Origin: Riemerella columbina DSM 16469
GTDB taxonomy: Bacteria; Bacteroidota; Bacteroidia; Flavobacteriales; Weeksellaceae
Reading direction: 5' to 3'
Assembly: GCF_000374405.1 (NCBI RefSeq)
Contig: NZ_KB894223.1
Location: forward strand, 1 to 50,559
Length of the DNA: 50,559 nt
The notes beneath the pieces are model-generated. The model was not told the origin of the DNA. It saw nothing but the letters and a program-made list of their open reading frames with translations, and made no database searches. Positions 33,266-42,575 of the stretch are shown here, in pieces. Position 1 is the stretch's first letter, and every line of letters starts with the position of its first letter. A program made the translations under genes and the position numbers.

Positions 33266-35824
33266 ATGAAAAGTAATGCTTTAAAAAGGACAGCGCTAAC
33301 CGCTGTAATTACGCTTTCTACAGCAAGTGTTTATTTCGCTCAAACGACACAAGACTCTATTAAATCTAAAGAGATCGATGGAGTAGTATTGACTGGAGTA
33401 GCCGATATTGCTAAGGATAGAAAAACGCCAGTAGCGGTATCTACCATTAAAGAAGCCCAAATTGTTGAGAAATTAGGAAACCAAGAATTTCCTGAAATTT
33501 TAAATACAACTCCTTCCGTATATGCTACAAAGAGTGGTGGTGGTTTTGGGGATTCTAGAATCAACATTAGAGGATTTGGACAAGAGAATATCGCGGTACT
33601 TATCAATGGGGTGCCAGTAAACGATATGGAAAACGGAAGAGTATACTGGTCTAACTGGGCAGGGCTTTCTGATGTTACTTCTGCAATGCAAGTACAGAGA
33701 GGTTTAGGCTCTTCTAAGTTAGCAATTGCTTCAGTTGGAGGAACAATTAATGTTTTAACTAGGTCAGCTGATAAAAAAAGACAAGGTAAAGTAGCGCTTT
33801 CGGTAGGTAATGATGGTTATCACAAAGCGCTATTTTCATATAATACAGGTAAATCAGAAGCAGGATGGTCTTCTTCTTTCTTAATGAGTAGAACAGCAGG
33901 TTCCACTTATGCTGACGGAACTGAATCTGAAGGATACAACTACTATTTTGCCTTAGGATTCCAACCTAACCGCCAGCATGATTTACAATTTACTATTACG
34001 GGAGCACCACAATGGCACAACCAAAGAAGGACTTCTGTAACAATTTACGATGCGATTAAATACGGTGGTTCTGAAGAAACTCCGAATAGAAGATACAACG
34101 CTGACTGGGGTTACCTTACTGGGGCTGATGGCGTAGCAAGAGAATATTCTTTAAGAAGAAACTATTATCATAAACCAGTAATGTCCTTAAACTGGGATTG
34201 GAAAATAAGTAGAGAGTCTAAATTGTCTACCGTATTGTATGCTTCGTTTGGTAGAGGTGGTGGAACAAGAGATTTAGGTTCTGTTTGGAATGGTAAGTTC
34301 AAAGATAATAAGGGGTCTTATAAGCCAGATACAAGATATGTTTCGCAAATTAGAAACGCAGACGGACTTATCAATTTTGATGATGTTATAGCGTATAATA
34401 TTGGAGCTAAAGGTTTTAACCCAAATCCATATGCAGCAGGAGAGCTTGTAACTATTACAGATCCGAATGGAAAACAGCATACAATAAATAGTGGTGTAGT
34501 TAGAGCAGCAGATATCAACTCTCATAACTGGTTTGGAGCATTATCCAGCTTTAATCATAAATTAAATGACAACCTTAATTTTACTTTAGGGGTAGATGCA
34601 AGATATTACAAGGGCTATCACCACAGAGTAGTGAACGATTTATTAGGAAATACTAGCTACACAGACAATTCTAATGCTAATGTAGGTCCAAATGTAATAA
34701 CTAATACTTATTCAGCAAATCCAAATTGGAATCCATTTGGTGGTAAGGAAGATCCAATTCAAGACAAAATTGTTTATTCTAATGATGGTGTAGTAAAATG
34801 GATTGGTGGATTTGGTCAGTTAGAATATACCAACGATGTACTCTCTGCGTTTGTTCAAGGATCATTATCCAACCAAGGCTTCCAAAGAATTGATAACTTC
34901 TACAAAGAAGGAACTAAAGAATGGAAAGCAACTACTGATACTAAAAACTTATTAGGATATAATGTAAAAGGGGGTGCAAACTTTAATATTGATAACCATA
35001 ACAATATTTTTGCTAATGTGGGTTACTATGAAAGACAGCCATTCTTTGGTGCAGTATATTTGAATAATACCAATGAACTTAACAAAAACTTGACTAATGA
35101 AAAAGTATTTTCTGTTGAGTTAGGTTATGGTTACAGATCTAGAATGTTTAATGCTAACTTAAATGCGTATAGAACCGTTTGGAACGATCAGTTTTCAAGA
35201 TATAGCTGGACTGATGCTACCACAGGACAGAGATATACGGCTAATTTATTAGGATTAAACGAGCTTCACCAAGGATTGGAATTAGATTTCAATGTGAAAC
35301 CAATAGATATTCTTCAAGTTAACGGGATGGTGTCAGTTGGAGATTACTACTACAACAATAATCCTAAAGCGACTTTCTTTGATGAACAAACTAACCAAGC
35401 GACTAGCGAAACTACGCTTGACATTAAAAATGTAAAAGTAGGTAACACAGCACAGATGACGGCGAGTATTGGGGCAACCCTTAAGCCAACAGAATGGTTC
35501 TCATTTAATGTAGACTATAGATATGCGGATAAACTATACTCGGGTTATGACCCAACTAAAGGTGGAGAGCCTATCAAATTACCAAGTTTTGGCTTAGTAG
35601 ATATGGGGGCAACTTATACATTGAAACTTAATAATTCCCAGACATTTACATTTAGAGGAAATGTAAACAATGTGTTTGATAAAGTTTATATTTCTGATAT
35701 GTACACCAATTACGAAGCAGACGCTAAAAACCCAGCGAATAACTGGAAAGGTATCAACAAGGCGAATGCGGTTTATTTCGGATTTGGTAGAACTTGGAAT
35801 GCTTCAGTAAGTTTCACATTCTAA
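33266..35824 (+). CDS. TonB-dependent receptor
   Basis: Outer-membrane active transporter. The start is taken at ATG 33266 (MKSNALKRTALTAVITLSTASVYFAQ, a good signal peptide), giving 852 aa; the frame opens 12 codons earlier across a -7-like GATATTTG (33225-33232), so the longer start is unlikely. The plug follows directly: EIDGVVLTGVADIAKDRKTP, INIRGFGQENIAVLINGVPVNDMENG and VGGTINVLTRS; then a 22-strand-type barrel ending in VSFTF. No extra N-terminal regulatory domain. The ligand is not apparent; there is no riboswitch or Fur-like context visible. It may have taken over from the neighbouring decayed receptor, but the plugs differ. Confidence 0.93.
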   Translation: MKSNALKRTALTAVITLSTASVYFAQTTQDSIKSKEIDGVVLTGVADIAKDRKTPVAVSTIKEAQIVEKLGNQEFPEILNTTPSVYATKSGGGFGDSRINIRGFGQENIAVLINGVPVNDMENGRVYWSNWAGLSDVTSAMQVQRGLGSSKLAIASVGGTINVLTRSADKKRQGKVALSVGNDGYHKALFSYNTGKSEAGWSSSFLMSRTAGSTYADGTESEGYNYYFALGFQPNRQHDLQFTITGAPQWHNQRRTSVTIYDAIKYGGSEETPNRRYNADWGYLTGADGVAREYSLRRNYYHKPVMSLNWDWKISRESKLSTVLYASFGRGGGTRDLGSVWNGKFKDNKGSYKPDTRYVSQIRNADGLINFDDVIAYNIGAKGFNPNPYAAGELVTITDPNGKQHTINSGVVRAADINSHNWFGALSSFNHKLNDNLNFTLGVDARYYKGYHHRVVNDLLGNTSYTDNSNANVGPNVITNTYSANPNWNPFGGKEDPIQDKIVYSNDGVVKWIGGFGQLEYTNDVLSAFVQGSLSNQGFQRIDNFYKEGTKEWKATTDTKNLLGYNVKGGANFNIDNHNNIFANVGYYERQPFFGAVYLNNTNELNKNLTNEKVFSVELGYGYRSRMFNANLNAYRTVWNDQFSRYSWTDATTGQRYTANLLGLNELHQGLELDFNVKPIDILQVNGMVSVGDYYYNNNPKATFFDEQTNQATSETTLDIKNVKVGNTAQMTASIGATLKPTEWFSFNVDYRYADKLYSGYDPTKGGEPIKLPSFGLVDMGATYTLKLNNSQTFTFRGNVNNVFDKVYISDMYTNYEADAKNPANNWKGINKANAVYFGFGRTWNASVSFTF

Positions 35825-35845
35825 TTTAGAATTAACTTAATAATC

Positions 35846-35876
35846 AAATCCCGGCTTATAGTCGGGATTTTTTATA
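35846..35876 (+). terminator. Terminator of the TonB receptor gene
   Basis: AAATCCCG (35846-35853) pairs with CGGGATTT (35863-35870), followed by T; it overlaps the next gene's -7 box by two bases. Confidence 0.88.
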
Positions 35877-35882
35877 TCTTTG
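35875..35882 (+). promoter_or_regulatory. -7 box of the four-helix membrane protein gene
   Basis: TATCTTTG, perfect TAnnTTTG, directly after the terminator and 18 bases before the ATG at 35901. Confidence 0.5.
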
Positions 35883-35900
35883 CTAAAAATATAAAATATT

Positions 35901-36335
35901 ATGGATAATATGATGCTTCACGCACACAAAGGATTTGCGTACCTTATTTTAATCGCAGTTGCGGTATTCGTTATCGCTTTATTAGCCACCATGTTTGGCT
36001 ACTCTGGAAAGATTTCAAAATTATTGAGAAAGTCTATACTCATCACGATGATATTATTTCATATCCAAGCGTTAATAGGTTTAGTGATGTTATTTTTCTT
36101 TTCACCAGGATTTAAAGCAACTAAAGACTCAGGTATGTTAATGAAAGATTCGGTGTTAAGAAATACTTATGTAGAACATCCAGTTGCGATGGTTTTAGCA
36201 GCAGTATTGCTTACCATCGTTAATAAAAAAGTAAAAGTAAATCAAGAGTTGAACTTCAAAATTGTCATTATGGGACTTGTAGCAGTGGCATTGATGCTCT
36301 GGGCATTCCAATGGCAAAGGCTATTTGGAGCTTAA
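35901..36335 (+). CDS. Four-helix membrane protein, unknown function
   Basis: A 144-aa protein with four hydrophobic segments (about 11-31, 45-67, 94-108, 119-137) and His residues near membrane ends (HAHKGFAYL, ILFHIQAL, YVEHPVAM). This histidine pattern resembles small cytochrome-b-like or haem-binding membrane proteins common in Flavobacteria, but haem binding is only a suggestion. Monocistronic from its own -7 box; asd follows after 45 bases. Confidence 0.8.
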   Translation: MDNMMLHAHKGFAYLILIAVAVFVIALLATMFGYSGKISKLLRKSILITMILFHIQALIGLVMLFFFSPGFKATKDSGMLMKDSVLRNTYVEHPVAMVLAAVLLTIVNKKVKVNQELNFKIVIMGLVAVALMLWAFQWQRLFGA

Positions 36336-36380
36336 TAAAAAGCACACACATTTCATAAAATAATTAAAATATAAAAGACC

Positions 36381-37388
36381 ATGAGAGTTGCAGTAGTTGG
36401 TGCTACCGGTATGGTAGGGCAAGTGATGTTAAAAGTATTAGAGGAAAGAAATTTCCCCATTACAGAATTAATACCAGTCGCTTCGGAGCGTTCCGTAGGG
36501 AAAATGGTAAAGTATCAAGGTAAAGATTATCCTATTGTTTCTATGCAGGATGCTGTGGATAGTAAACCAGATATCGCCTTGTTTTCTGCGGGTGGTGGGA
36601 CTTCCCTAGAATGGGCACCCAAGTTTGCTGCAGTAGGGACTTATGTGGTGGATAATTCTTCGGCATGGCGTATGGATAAGGATAAAAAATTGGTTGTGCC
36701 AGAAATCAATGCTTCTGTATTAACCAAAGAGGATAAAATTATTGCCAATCCTAATTGCTCTACCATTCAATTGGTAATGGTGTTAAGCCCATTACATCAA
36801 AAATATAAAATCAAAAGGGTAGTGGTTTCTACCTATCAATCCGTTACGGGAACGGGAAAAGCGGCGGTAGACCAATTAAATGGAGAGATAGAAGCGTCGG
36901 TACATGGCACCGATTCTAAAGCCTCAAAAGTTTACCCTCATGAAATTTTTAAAAATGCATTGCCACATTGTGATGTTTTTGACGAAGGCGACTATACCAA
37001 AGAGGAATTAAAACTCATGCGTGAGCCTAAAAAAATCATGGCTGACGATAGTTTTCAATTAACTGCAACGGCGGTAAGAGTTCCCGTACAAGGTGGACAT
37101 TCCGAAAGTGTCAATATCGAATTTGAAAATGATTTTGATATTGATGAGGTAAAGCGTTTGCTTTCCGAAACTCCAGGGGTAACGCTTCAGGATAATGTTT
37201 CACAAAACGAATACCCTATGGCACGCTATTCGGAAGGTAGAGATGATGTGTTTGTAGGAAGAATCAGACGAGACCATTCGCAACCCAATACTTTAAATTG
37301 CTGGGTGGTAGCCGATAACTTAAGAAAAGGTGCCGCAACGAATGCCGTACAAATAGCGGAGTATCTGGTAGACCATATTTTAAAGTAA
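36381..37388 (+). CDS. asd: Aspartate-semialdehyde dehydrogenase
   Basis: Reduces aspartyl phosphate to aspartate semialdehyde, the branch point to lysine/diaminopimelate, threonine and methionine. The 335-aa protein has the NADP-binding start VAVVGATGMVGQVMLKVLEER, the catalytic Cys in IANPNCSTIQLV (about residue 131) and the substrate-binding RVPVQGGHSESVN (His about 239). Length is typical. A cation-efflux gene begins 4 bases after its stop. Confidence 0.97.
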   Translation: MRVAVVGATGMVGQVMLKVLEERNFPITELIPVASERSVGKMVKYQGKDYPIVSMQDAVDSKPDIALFSAGGGTSLEWAPKFAAVGTYVVDNSSAWRMDKDKKLVVPEINASVLTKEDKIIANPNCSTIQLVMVLSPLHQKYKIKRVVVSTYQSVTGTGKAAVDQLNGEIEASVHGTDSKASKVYPHEIFKNALPHCDVFDEGDYTKEELKLMREPKKIMADDSFQLTATAVRVPVQGGHSESVNIEFENDFDIDEVKRLLSETPGVTLQDNVSQNEYPMARYSEGRDDVFVGRIRRDHSQPNTLNCWVVADNLRKGAATNAVQIAEYLVDHILK

Positions 37389-37392
37389 AGTT

Positions 37393-38382
37393 GTGGCGGC
37401 TACAACTAATAAATACAGTTTTCAGAGAACCATTGCCATTATTGGAGTGGTTCTCTTTGTTTGCAAATTAGTAGCGTGGCATCTTACCAATTCCGATGCA
37501 GTATTTTCCGATGCTATGGAAAGCATTGTGAATATCATTGCGGCATTTATGGGATTGTACTCATTGTTCCTAGCAGCAAAACCAAGAGATAAAGATCATC
37601 CTTACGGGCATGGTAAGGTAGAGTTTATTACCGCAGGTATTGAGGGCGCATTAATTATTATCGCTGGGTTGCTCATCATCATTCAGTCCATCAACTCGTT
37701 GTTAGAGGGCAATACTTTGATGCAGCTGGATTGGGGAATGGGGATTATTACTTTAACGGCATTAGCCAACTATGCCATGGGCTATATCTCTTACCAAAAA
37801 GGCAAGCGAGAAAATTCCTTAGTGCTGATGAGTTCTGGCAAACACCTGCAAAGCGATACCATAACTACTTTGGGGGTGGTCGTCAGTTTATTATTGGTCT
37901 ATCTTACGGGGATTAATTGGCTAGATGGGGTAGTGGCACTCTTGTTTGGGGCATATATTATGTGGGTGGGCTACAAAATTATTCGTAAGGCTTTGGTCGG
38001 CATTATGGATGAAAAAGATGAGGAATTATATGCCGAAATTGTAAAAGTGCTACAAGACCATAGACGAGAAGTTTGGGTAGATATACATAATATGAAGGTA
38101 CAGCAGTTTGGTGCGCATTTGCATATAGATGCCCATATCACTTTACCGTATTATTACACCCTAAGGCAAGCCCATGAGGAAATGGAACAAGCCATCAGAT
38201 TGCTATTAGCACATACAGAAAGAACCGTAGAGTTTAATTTTCATATGGATGATTGTAAGCCTTATTCCTGCGAAATTTGTCAGCTGGATTGTCCATTGCG
38301 TTCTAAATCTTTTGTAAAGACCATCGCATGGAACGCCGATACAGCTTCTCAAGTGGATAAGCATAGGTTGAAAGAATTCTAA
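37393..38382 (+). CDS. Cation diffusion facilitator family transporter
   Basis: Proton-coupled exporter of divalent metals such as Zn, Fe or Mn. The 329-aa protein uses a GTG start at 37393, 4 bases after asd. It has about six membrane segments with the family motif SDAMESIVNIIAAFMGLYS (Asp for metal), KPRDKDHPYGHGKVEFI, and HLQSDTITTLGVV carrying the second metal-site pair. The cytoplasmic C-terminal domain is longer than minimal, with His- and Cys-rich FNFHMDDCKPYSCEICQLDC (about residues 276-295), a likely extra metal-binding patch. Metal specificity is not determined. Confidence 0.93.
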   Translation: MAATTNKYSFQRTIAIIGVVLFVCKLVAWHLTNSDAVFSDAMESIVNIIAAFMGLYSLFLAAKPRDKDHPYGHGKVEFITAGIEGALIIIAGLLIIIQSINSLLEGNTLMQLDWGMGIITLTALANYAMGYISYQKGKRENSLVLMSSGKHLQSDTITTLGVVVSLLLVYLTGINWLDGVVALLFGAYIMWVGYKIIRKALVGIMDEKDEELYAEIVKVLQDHRREVWVDIHNMKVQQFGAHLHIDAHITLPYYYTLRQAHEEMEQAIRLLLAHTERTVEFNFHMDDCKPYSCEICQLDCPLRSKSFVKTIAWNADTASQVDKHRLKEF

Positions 38383-38471
38383 ATTTAATCCCATTGTTTA
38401 TATATAAAATAGCCGTGCTTTTGTATAAAGTATCGGTGTATTTTAGATTATTTATCAGCAGATATAAATAA

Positions 38472-38557
38472 AAACCCTTATGGGTTTATAATAAAACCTA
38501 TGAGGGTTTTTATACTAACCCATAAGGTATTTTATAGAAACCCTTAAGGGTTTTATT
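38472..38557. repeat. Four short palindromes at a 21-24 bp spacing
   Basis: AAACCCTTATGGGTTT (38472-38487), AAAACCTATGAGGGTTTT (38493-38510), AACCCATAAGGTA (38517-38529) and the perfect palindrome AAACCCTTAAGGGTTT (38538-38553, then T). All are variants of one ACCC-TTA-GGGT unit. The last can terminate transcription after the cation-efflux gene; the reason for four copies is not clear. The rest of the gap 38383-38679 shows nothing else besides the -7 box at 38668. Confidence 0.8.
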
Positions 38558-38667
38558 CATTATGTACTTAGCATTTATCTAAAATCTACTTATAAATAGC
38601 CTAAACAGTGCCTATGAATTACTACAGAATTTGGGAGAATATCAATAAACCTTTACTAATAATTGTT

Positions 38668-38675
38668 TACCTTTG
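38668..38675 (+). promoter_or_regulatory. -7 box deciding the GH3 gene start
   Basis: TACCTTTG, perfect TAnnTTTG, 4 bases before ATG 38680. The longer open frame from 38608 would span the promoter, so 38680 is preferred and the transcript is nearly leaderless. Confidence 0.6.
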
Positions 38676-38679
38676 TTCT

Positions 38680-40182
38680 ATGTTAAATTGGATTAAAAAA
38701 TCGGTCGCTTTATTTTGGGCGAAGCAACACCGTCAGAAAGTGGTTAAGACTTACCGTCAAGCTATTGAACACCAAGATGCATTGCTTTTGGATTTAGTGC
38801 GTACAGCAGAGAAAACTTTGTTTGGGAGAACACATCAGTTTGAGAATATTCATTCTATTGAAGATTTTCAAACGCAAGTTCCCATCGTGGATTATGAAGG
38901 TTTAAGACCTTATATTGATAAAGTTAAGAGAGGACAAGCCAATATTCTATGGATAAACACGCCAGAATATTTAGCTAAAACTTCGGGTACAACTTCTGGC
39001 GCTAAGTATATTCCTATTTCTAAAGAAGGGATGCCTTACCAAATCAAAGCGGCACAGTCGGCATTATTGCATTATATTGCTAAAAAGAATAATTCAGATT
39101 TTGTGAATGGTAAAATGATTTTCCTGCAAGGTTCTCCAGAATTAGAAGAAATCTATGGCATTAAAACGGGGCGGCTCTCTGGGATTGTAGCCCACCATAT
39201 TCCCAATTATCTTCAAAAGAATAGATTGCCAAGCTTTGCAACCAATTGTATTGAGGATTGGGAAACAAAAATTAATACAATTGCCGATGAAACGGAGCGT
39301 GAAAATATGACGCTCATTTCTGGGATACCACCTTGGCTCATGATGTATTTTGAAATTCTGGTAGAACGCCATCATAAAACCATAAAGCAATTATTTCCTA
39401 ACCTGCAATTGATTGTAACAGGAGGCGTAAATTACGAACCTTATCGTAAAAAAATGGAGGAGTTACTCGGTGGCTCGGTGGATATTGTGCAGACATTCCC
39501 TGCCAGTGAAGGATTTTTTGCCTTTCAAGACGATTATACTCAAGAAGGCTTATTATTACTGACCAATCATGGTATTTTCTATGAGTTTGTGCCGTTAGAC
39601 CAATATGGCAAACCTGATGCCCCAAGGCTAACTTTAAAAGATATAGAACTAGACAAAGACTACGCGATGATTCTAACGACTAATTCTGGACTTTGGGCAT
39701 ATTCTATTGGTGATGTGGTGAGGTTTATATCTAAAGCGCCATACCGCGTGTTAGTAAGTGGTAGAACCAAACATTATACCTCTGCATTTGGAGAGCATGT
39801 GATTGCTTATGAAGTAGAAGAAGCCATGAAGGCGACCATAGAAAAACATCCCGCCCAGATTACCGAATTTCACTTAGCACCACAAGTTACGCCTATAGAT
39901 GGCTCACTGCCTTACCACGAATGGCTGATAGAATTTCAGCAAGAGCCAGAAGATTTAGAGGTATTTGCCCAAACATTAGACCAAGAATTACGACAGCGTA
40001 ATACTTATTATGATGATTTAATTCAGGGTAAAGTTTTACAGTCTTTAAAGATTTCTAAACTTAAAAAGAATGCATTCAACGACTATGCAAAATCACAAGG
40101 AAAGTTAGGCGGACAAAATAAAATTCCTCGTTTAGCGAATGATAGAAAGATAGCAGATTTTTTAGAGGATTATATTGTTTAG
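38680..40182 (+). CDS. GH3-family acyl-adenylate-forming protein
   Basis: Member of the GH3 auxin-responsive-promoter family, distant adenylate-forming ligases; in plants these conjugate amino acids to hormones, in bacteria the substrate is unknown. From ATG 38680 (MLNWIKKSVALFWAKQHRQK) it is 500 aa. The nucleotide-binding loop is LAKTSGTTSGAKYIPIS (about residues 90-106), followed by VTGGVNYEPYRKKME, FPASEGFFAFQ and the acyl-adenylate motif WAYSIGDVVRFI. A C-terminal domain includes the SGRTKHYTSAFGEH hinge. It is monocistronic and ends convergently with rplL at a shared terminator. Confidence 0.9.
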   Translation: MLNWIKKSVALFWAKQHRQKVVKTYRQAIEHQDALLLDLVRTAEKTLFGRTHQFENIHSIEDFQTQVPIVDYEGLRPYIDKVKRGQANILWINTPEYLAKTSGTTSGAKYIPISKEGMPYQIKAAQSALLHYIAKKNNSDFVNGKMIFLQGSPELEEIYGIKTGRLSGIVAHHIPNYLQKNRLPSFATNCIEDWETKINTIADETERENMTLISGIPPWLMMYFEILVERHHKTIKQLFPNLQLIVTGGVNYEPYRKKMEELLGGSVDIVQTFPASEGFFAFQDDYTQEGLLLLTNHGIFYEFVPLDQYGKPDAPRLTLKDIELDKDYAMILTTNSGLWAYSIGDVVRFISKAPYRVLVSGRTKHYTSAFGEHVIAYEVEEAMKATIEKHPAQITEFHLAPQVTPIDGSLPYHEWLIEFQQEPEDLEVFAQTLDQELRQRNTYYDDLIQGKVLQSLKISKLKKNAFNDYAKSQGKLGGQNKIPRLANDRKIADFLEDYIV

Positions 40183-40213
40183 CCTCATTACAATTAATAA
40201 CATATAAAATTAA

Positions 40214-40241
40214 AAAAGCACTCTTAAAAAAGAGTGCTTTT
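40214..40241. terminator. Bidirectional terminator between the GH3 gene and rplL
   Basis: AAAAGCACTCTT (40214-40225) pairs with AAGAGTGCTTTT (40230-40241); A and T flanks let it work for both convergent genes. It ends the ribosomal operon directly after rplL. Confidence 0.88.
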
Positions 40242-40263
40242 AATATTGTGTAAAAGGTGGGAA

Positions 40264-40632
40264 TTATTTCAATTCTACTTCTGCACCAGCTTCTTCTAAT
40301 TGCTTTTTCAAAGCTTCTGCTTCGTCTTTAGAAACACCTTCTTTAATTGGAGCAGGAGCACCATCTACGATATCTTTAGCTTCTTTAAGACCAGCACCAG
40401 TTAAGTCTTTAACTAGTTTTACGATCGCTAATTTAGAAGCACCCGCTGATTTAAGAATTACATCGAATTCAGTTTTTTCATCAGCTGCTTCACCAGCACC
40501 TCCAGCAGCAGCTACTACAGTTGCAGCAGCAGGTTCGATACCGTATTCCTCTTTAAGGATTTCAGCTAATTCATTTACATCTTTTACAGTTAAGTTTACA
40601 AGCGTTTCCGCTAAGTTTTTTAAATCTGACAT
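40264..40632 (-). CDS. rplL: Ribosomal protein L7/L12
   Basis: Stalk protein of the large ribosomal subunit that recruits translation factors. 122 aa: N-terminal dimerisation helices (about 1-32), the Ala/Gly-rich hinge ([20 protein letters not shown], about 35-54) and the C-terminal factor-binding domain ([20 protein letters not shown] onward). Last gene of the rplK-rplA-rplJ-rplL operon; transcription appears to stop here, without rpoB. Confidence 0.97.
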   Translation of the reverse strand: MSDLKNLAETLVNLTVKDVNELAEILKEEYGIEPAAATVVAAAGGAGEAADEKTEFDVILKSAGASKLAIVKLVKDLTGAGLKEAKDIVDGAPAPIKEGVSKDEAEALKKQLEEAGAEVELK

Positions 40633-40700
40633 TGTTTTAATGTTTTTGTTGTTAAACGATTTATATATTTTATTTGAGTGTCTTTTTCAATAGAGAAGGC

Positions 40701-41204
40701 TTACTCAGCACCTTCTTCTTTCATTTTGTCTTGATTTTGAAGAGCAGAAAGTACATTTCTGATTGGTGACTGAAGTAATCCGATGATATCTCCAATAACC
40801 TCTTCTTTAGATTTAAGACTCGCAAGCATTCCTAATTTATCATCGCCGATATAAAATGTTTCATCTAAATAAGCTGATTTAAGTGCTGGGAATTCCGCTG
40901 CTTTTCTAAAATCTTTAATCAATTTTGCAGGAGCGTTTGCTGTTTCAGAAATCATCAACACAGAGTTGCCTTTGAATGTATCAAACATTTCTGAATAGTC
41001 TACACCTTCCATTTGTTCCATTGCTTTTCTAAGCAAGGTATTTTTTACAACTTTAAGCTTTATTTTGTTTTTGAAAGCTCTTCTTCTAAAATCTGAAGTT
41101 GCAGCAGCATTCAGTCCCTCAAGGTTTGCTACATATACATTTTTTGCATCTTGTAGCAAGTCTTTTATTTCTTGTATTACTAATACTTTTTCTTCTTTAG
41201 TCAT
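40701..41204 (-). CDS. rplJ: Ribosomal protein L10
   Basis: Anchors L7/L12 dimers to 23S rRNA. 167 aa; the N terminus TKEEKVLVIQEIKDLLQDAKNVYV and the RRRAFKNKIKLKVVKNTLLRKAM stretch are typical, and the C-terminal helix (about 135-165) binds L12. It lies 14 bases after rplA, too close for an autoregulatory leader of the E. coli type upstream of rplJ, and 68 bases before rplL. Confidence 0.96.
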   Translation of the reverse strand: MTKEEKVLVIQEIKDLLQDAKNVYVANLEGLNAAATSDFRRRAFKNKIKLKVVKNTLLRKAMEQMEGVDYSEMFDTFKGNSVLMISETANAPAKLIKDFRKAAEFPALKSAYLDETFYIGDDKLGMLASLKSKEEVIGDIIGLLQSPIRNVLSALQNQDKMKEEGAE

Positions 41205-41218
41205 GTTTCTTACAGATT

Positions 41219-41911
41219 TTAGTTTACAGATTTAGTATCAATTGCAATTCCTGGGCTCATAGTAGAAGATAGATAAACACTCTTCATATATACCCCTTTA
41301 GCTGCCGTTGGCTTCAACTTCACTAAAGTTTGGATTAGCTCTTGTGCATTTTCTTTGATTTTTTCAGCATCAAAAGATACTTTTCCAATCGCTGCATGCA
41401 CGATACCATATTTATCCACTTTAAAGTCGATTTTACCAGCTTTCACTTCAGAAACTGCTTTACCCACTTCCATAGTTACAGTACCAGATTTAGGGTTCGG
41501 CATTAAGCCTCTAGGACCTAGGATTCTACCTAATGGACCTAATTTACCCATTACTGCAGGCATTGTAACGATTACATCAACATCGGTCCAGCCGCTCTTG
41601 ATTTTATCTAAGTATTCATCTAGTCCTACATAGTCTGCACCTGCTTCTTTAGCTTCGGCTTCTTTATCTGGAGTTACTAGTGCTAATACTTTTACATCCT
41701 TACCTGTACCATGAGGAAGAGATACCACACCTCTTACCATTTGATTAGCTTTTCTTGGGTCTACGCCTAATCTTACGGCGATATCCACAGAAGCATCAAA
41801 CTTTGCAGTGTTTACTTCCTTTACCAAAGCCGAAGCTTCGTCTAGGCTGTATAATTTATTTTTTTCTATCTTAGTAGAAACTTCTTTTTGCTTTTTTGTT
41901 AATCTAGCCAT
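41219..41911 (-). CDS. rplA: Ribosomal protein L1
   Basis: Forms the mobile L1 stalk at the ribosomal E site and in many bacteria represses its own operon by binding the mRNA leader. 230 aa with [29 protein letters not shown], the [25 protein letters not shown] signature (about residues 120-144) and the C-terminal [17 protein letters not shown]. It begins 10 bases after rplK. Confidence 0.97.
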   Translation of the reverse strand: MARLTKKQKEVSTKIEKNKLYSLDEASALVKEVNTAKFDASVDIAVRLGVDPRKANQMVRGVVSLPHGTGKDVKVLALVTPDKEAEAKEAGADYVGLDEYLDKIKSGWTDVDVIVTMPAVMGKLGPLGRILGPRGLMPNPKSGTVTMEVGKAVSEVKAGKIDFKVDKYGIVHAAIGKVSFDAEKIKENAQELIQTLVKLKPTAAKGVYMKSVYLSSTMSPGIAIDTKSVN

Positions 41912-41921
41912 TTCTTTAGTT

Positions 41922-42365
41922 TTAAGCGTTAGTAGGTTTGGTTCCTGTTACTTTTAATCCCATAGATCTGGCGGTACCAGCGATCATGCTCATTGCAGAA
42001 TCCATTGTAAAACAGTTAAGGTCTGCCATTTTATCTTCTGCAATTTTCTTCACTTGTTCCCAAGATACGCTACCTACTTTTTCTCTATTAGGCTGTCCAG
42101 AACCTTTTTTTACTTTAGAAGCTTCTAAAAGTTGAACAGCTGCAGGAGGGGTTTTGATAACGAAATCAAATGATTTATCTTCATAAACCGTAATGATTAC
42201 AGGTAATACCTGTCCTGGCTTATCTTGAGTTCTTCCGTTGAATTGCTTACAAAACTCCATAATGTTTACCCCTGCGGAACCTAATGCTGGTCCTACTGGT
42301 GGTGAAGGGTTAGCAGCGCCACCTTTCACTTGGAGTTTCACCATTTTAAAGACTTTCTTTGCCAT
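41922..42365 (-). CDS. rplK: Ribosomal protein L11
   Basis: Binds the GTPase-associated region of 23S rRNA and is needed for the stringent response. 147 aa; the N terminus [25 protein letters not shown] and [14 protein letters not shown] are diagnostic, and the C-terminal domain carries [17 protein letters not shown]. First gene of the operon, with a full-consensus promoter and a leader of roughly 105 nt. Usually nusG precedes rplK; here a TonB receptor gene lies upstream instead. Confidence 0.97.
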   Translation of the reverse strand: MAKKVFKMVKLQVKGGAANPSPPVGPALGSAGVNIMEFCKQFNGRTQDKPGQVLPVIITVYEDKSFDFVIKTPPAAVQLLEASKVKKGSGQPNREKVGSVSWEQVKKIAEDKMADLNCFTMDSAMSMIAGTARSMGLKVTGTKPTNA

Positions 42366-42475
42366 GTTTGTTTTTTAAATAATTAAAATAATAAAAATGT
42401 GGAAGCATTTTATTGATAACCCGAAACTTAGAATAAACACTTCTCACCTGAGTTCATTCTACTTCAGATTACGAG
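42366..42475 (-). other. Leader of the rplK operon with a possible structured element
   Basis: About 105 nt between the promoter and rplK. On the minus strand CACCTCG near the 5' end and CTCAGGTG about 25 nt later can pair (CACCT with AGGTG), placing a stem-loop with a closed CTGAAGTAG interior. This is where an L1-binding regulatory site occurs in other bacteria; I cannot confirm such a site here. Confidence 0.4.
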
Positions 42476-42478
42476 GTG

Positions 42479-42509
42479 CAAAATTATAACTTTTTTTTGA
42501 ATTAGCAAA
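42479..42509 (-). promoter_or_regulatory. Consensus promoter of the rplK operon
   Basis: Minus-strand TTTG (42509-42506), 19 bases, then TAATTTTG (42486-42479): a complete Bacteroidetes consensus, as expected for a highly expressed ribosomal operon. Confidence 0.8.
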
Positions 42510-42575
42510 CAAATAACGCACTAAAAATCAAAAGTTTTTAAAACTTAGTCGGTTGTTGTATCTTCTAATAAAGTG

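Noticed and set aside
42366-42480. L1-binding autoregulatory site in the rplK leader
   Set aside because: Only a loose stem-loop is visible; I could not match the known L1 mRNA motif, so it is noted as a leader only.
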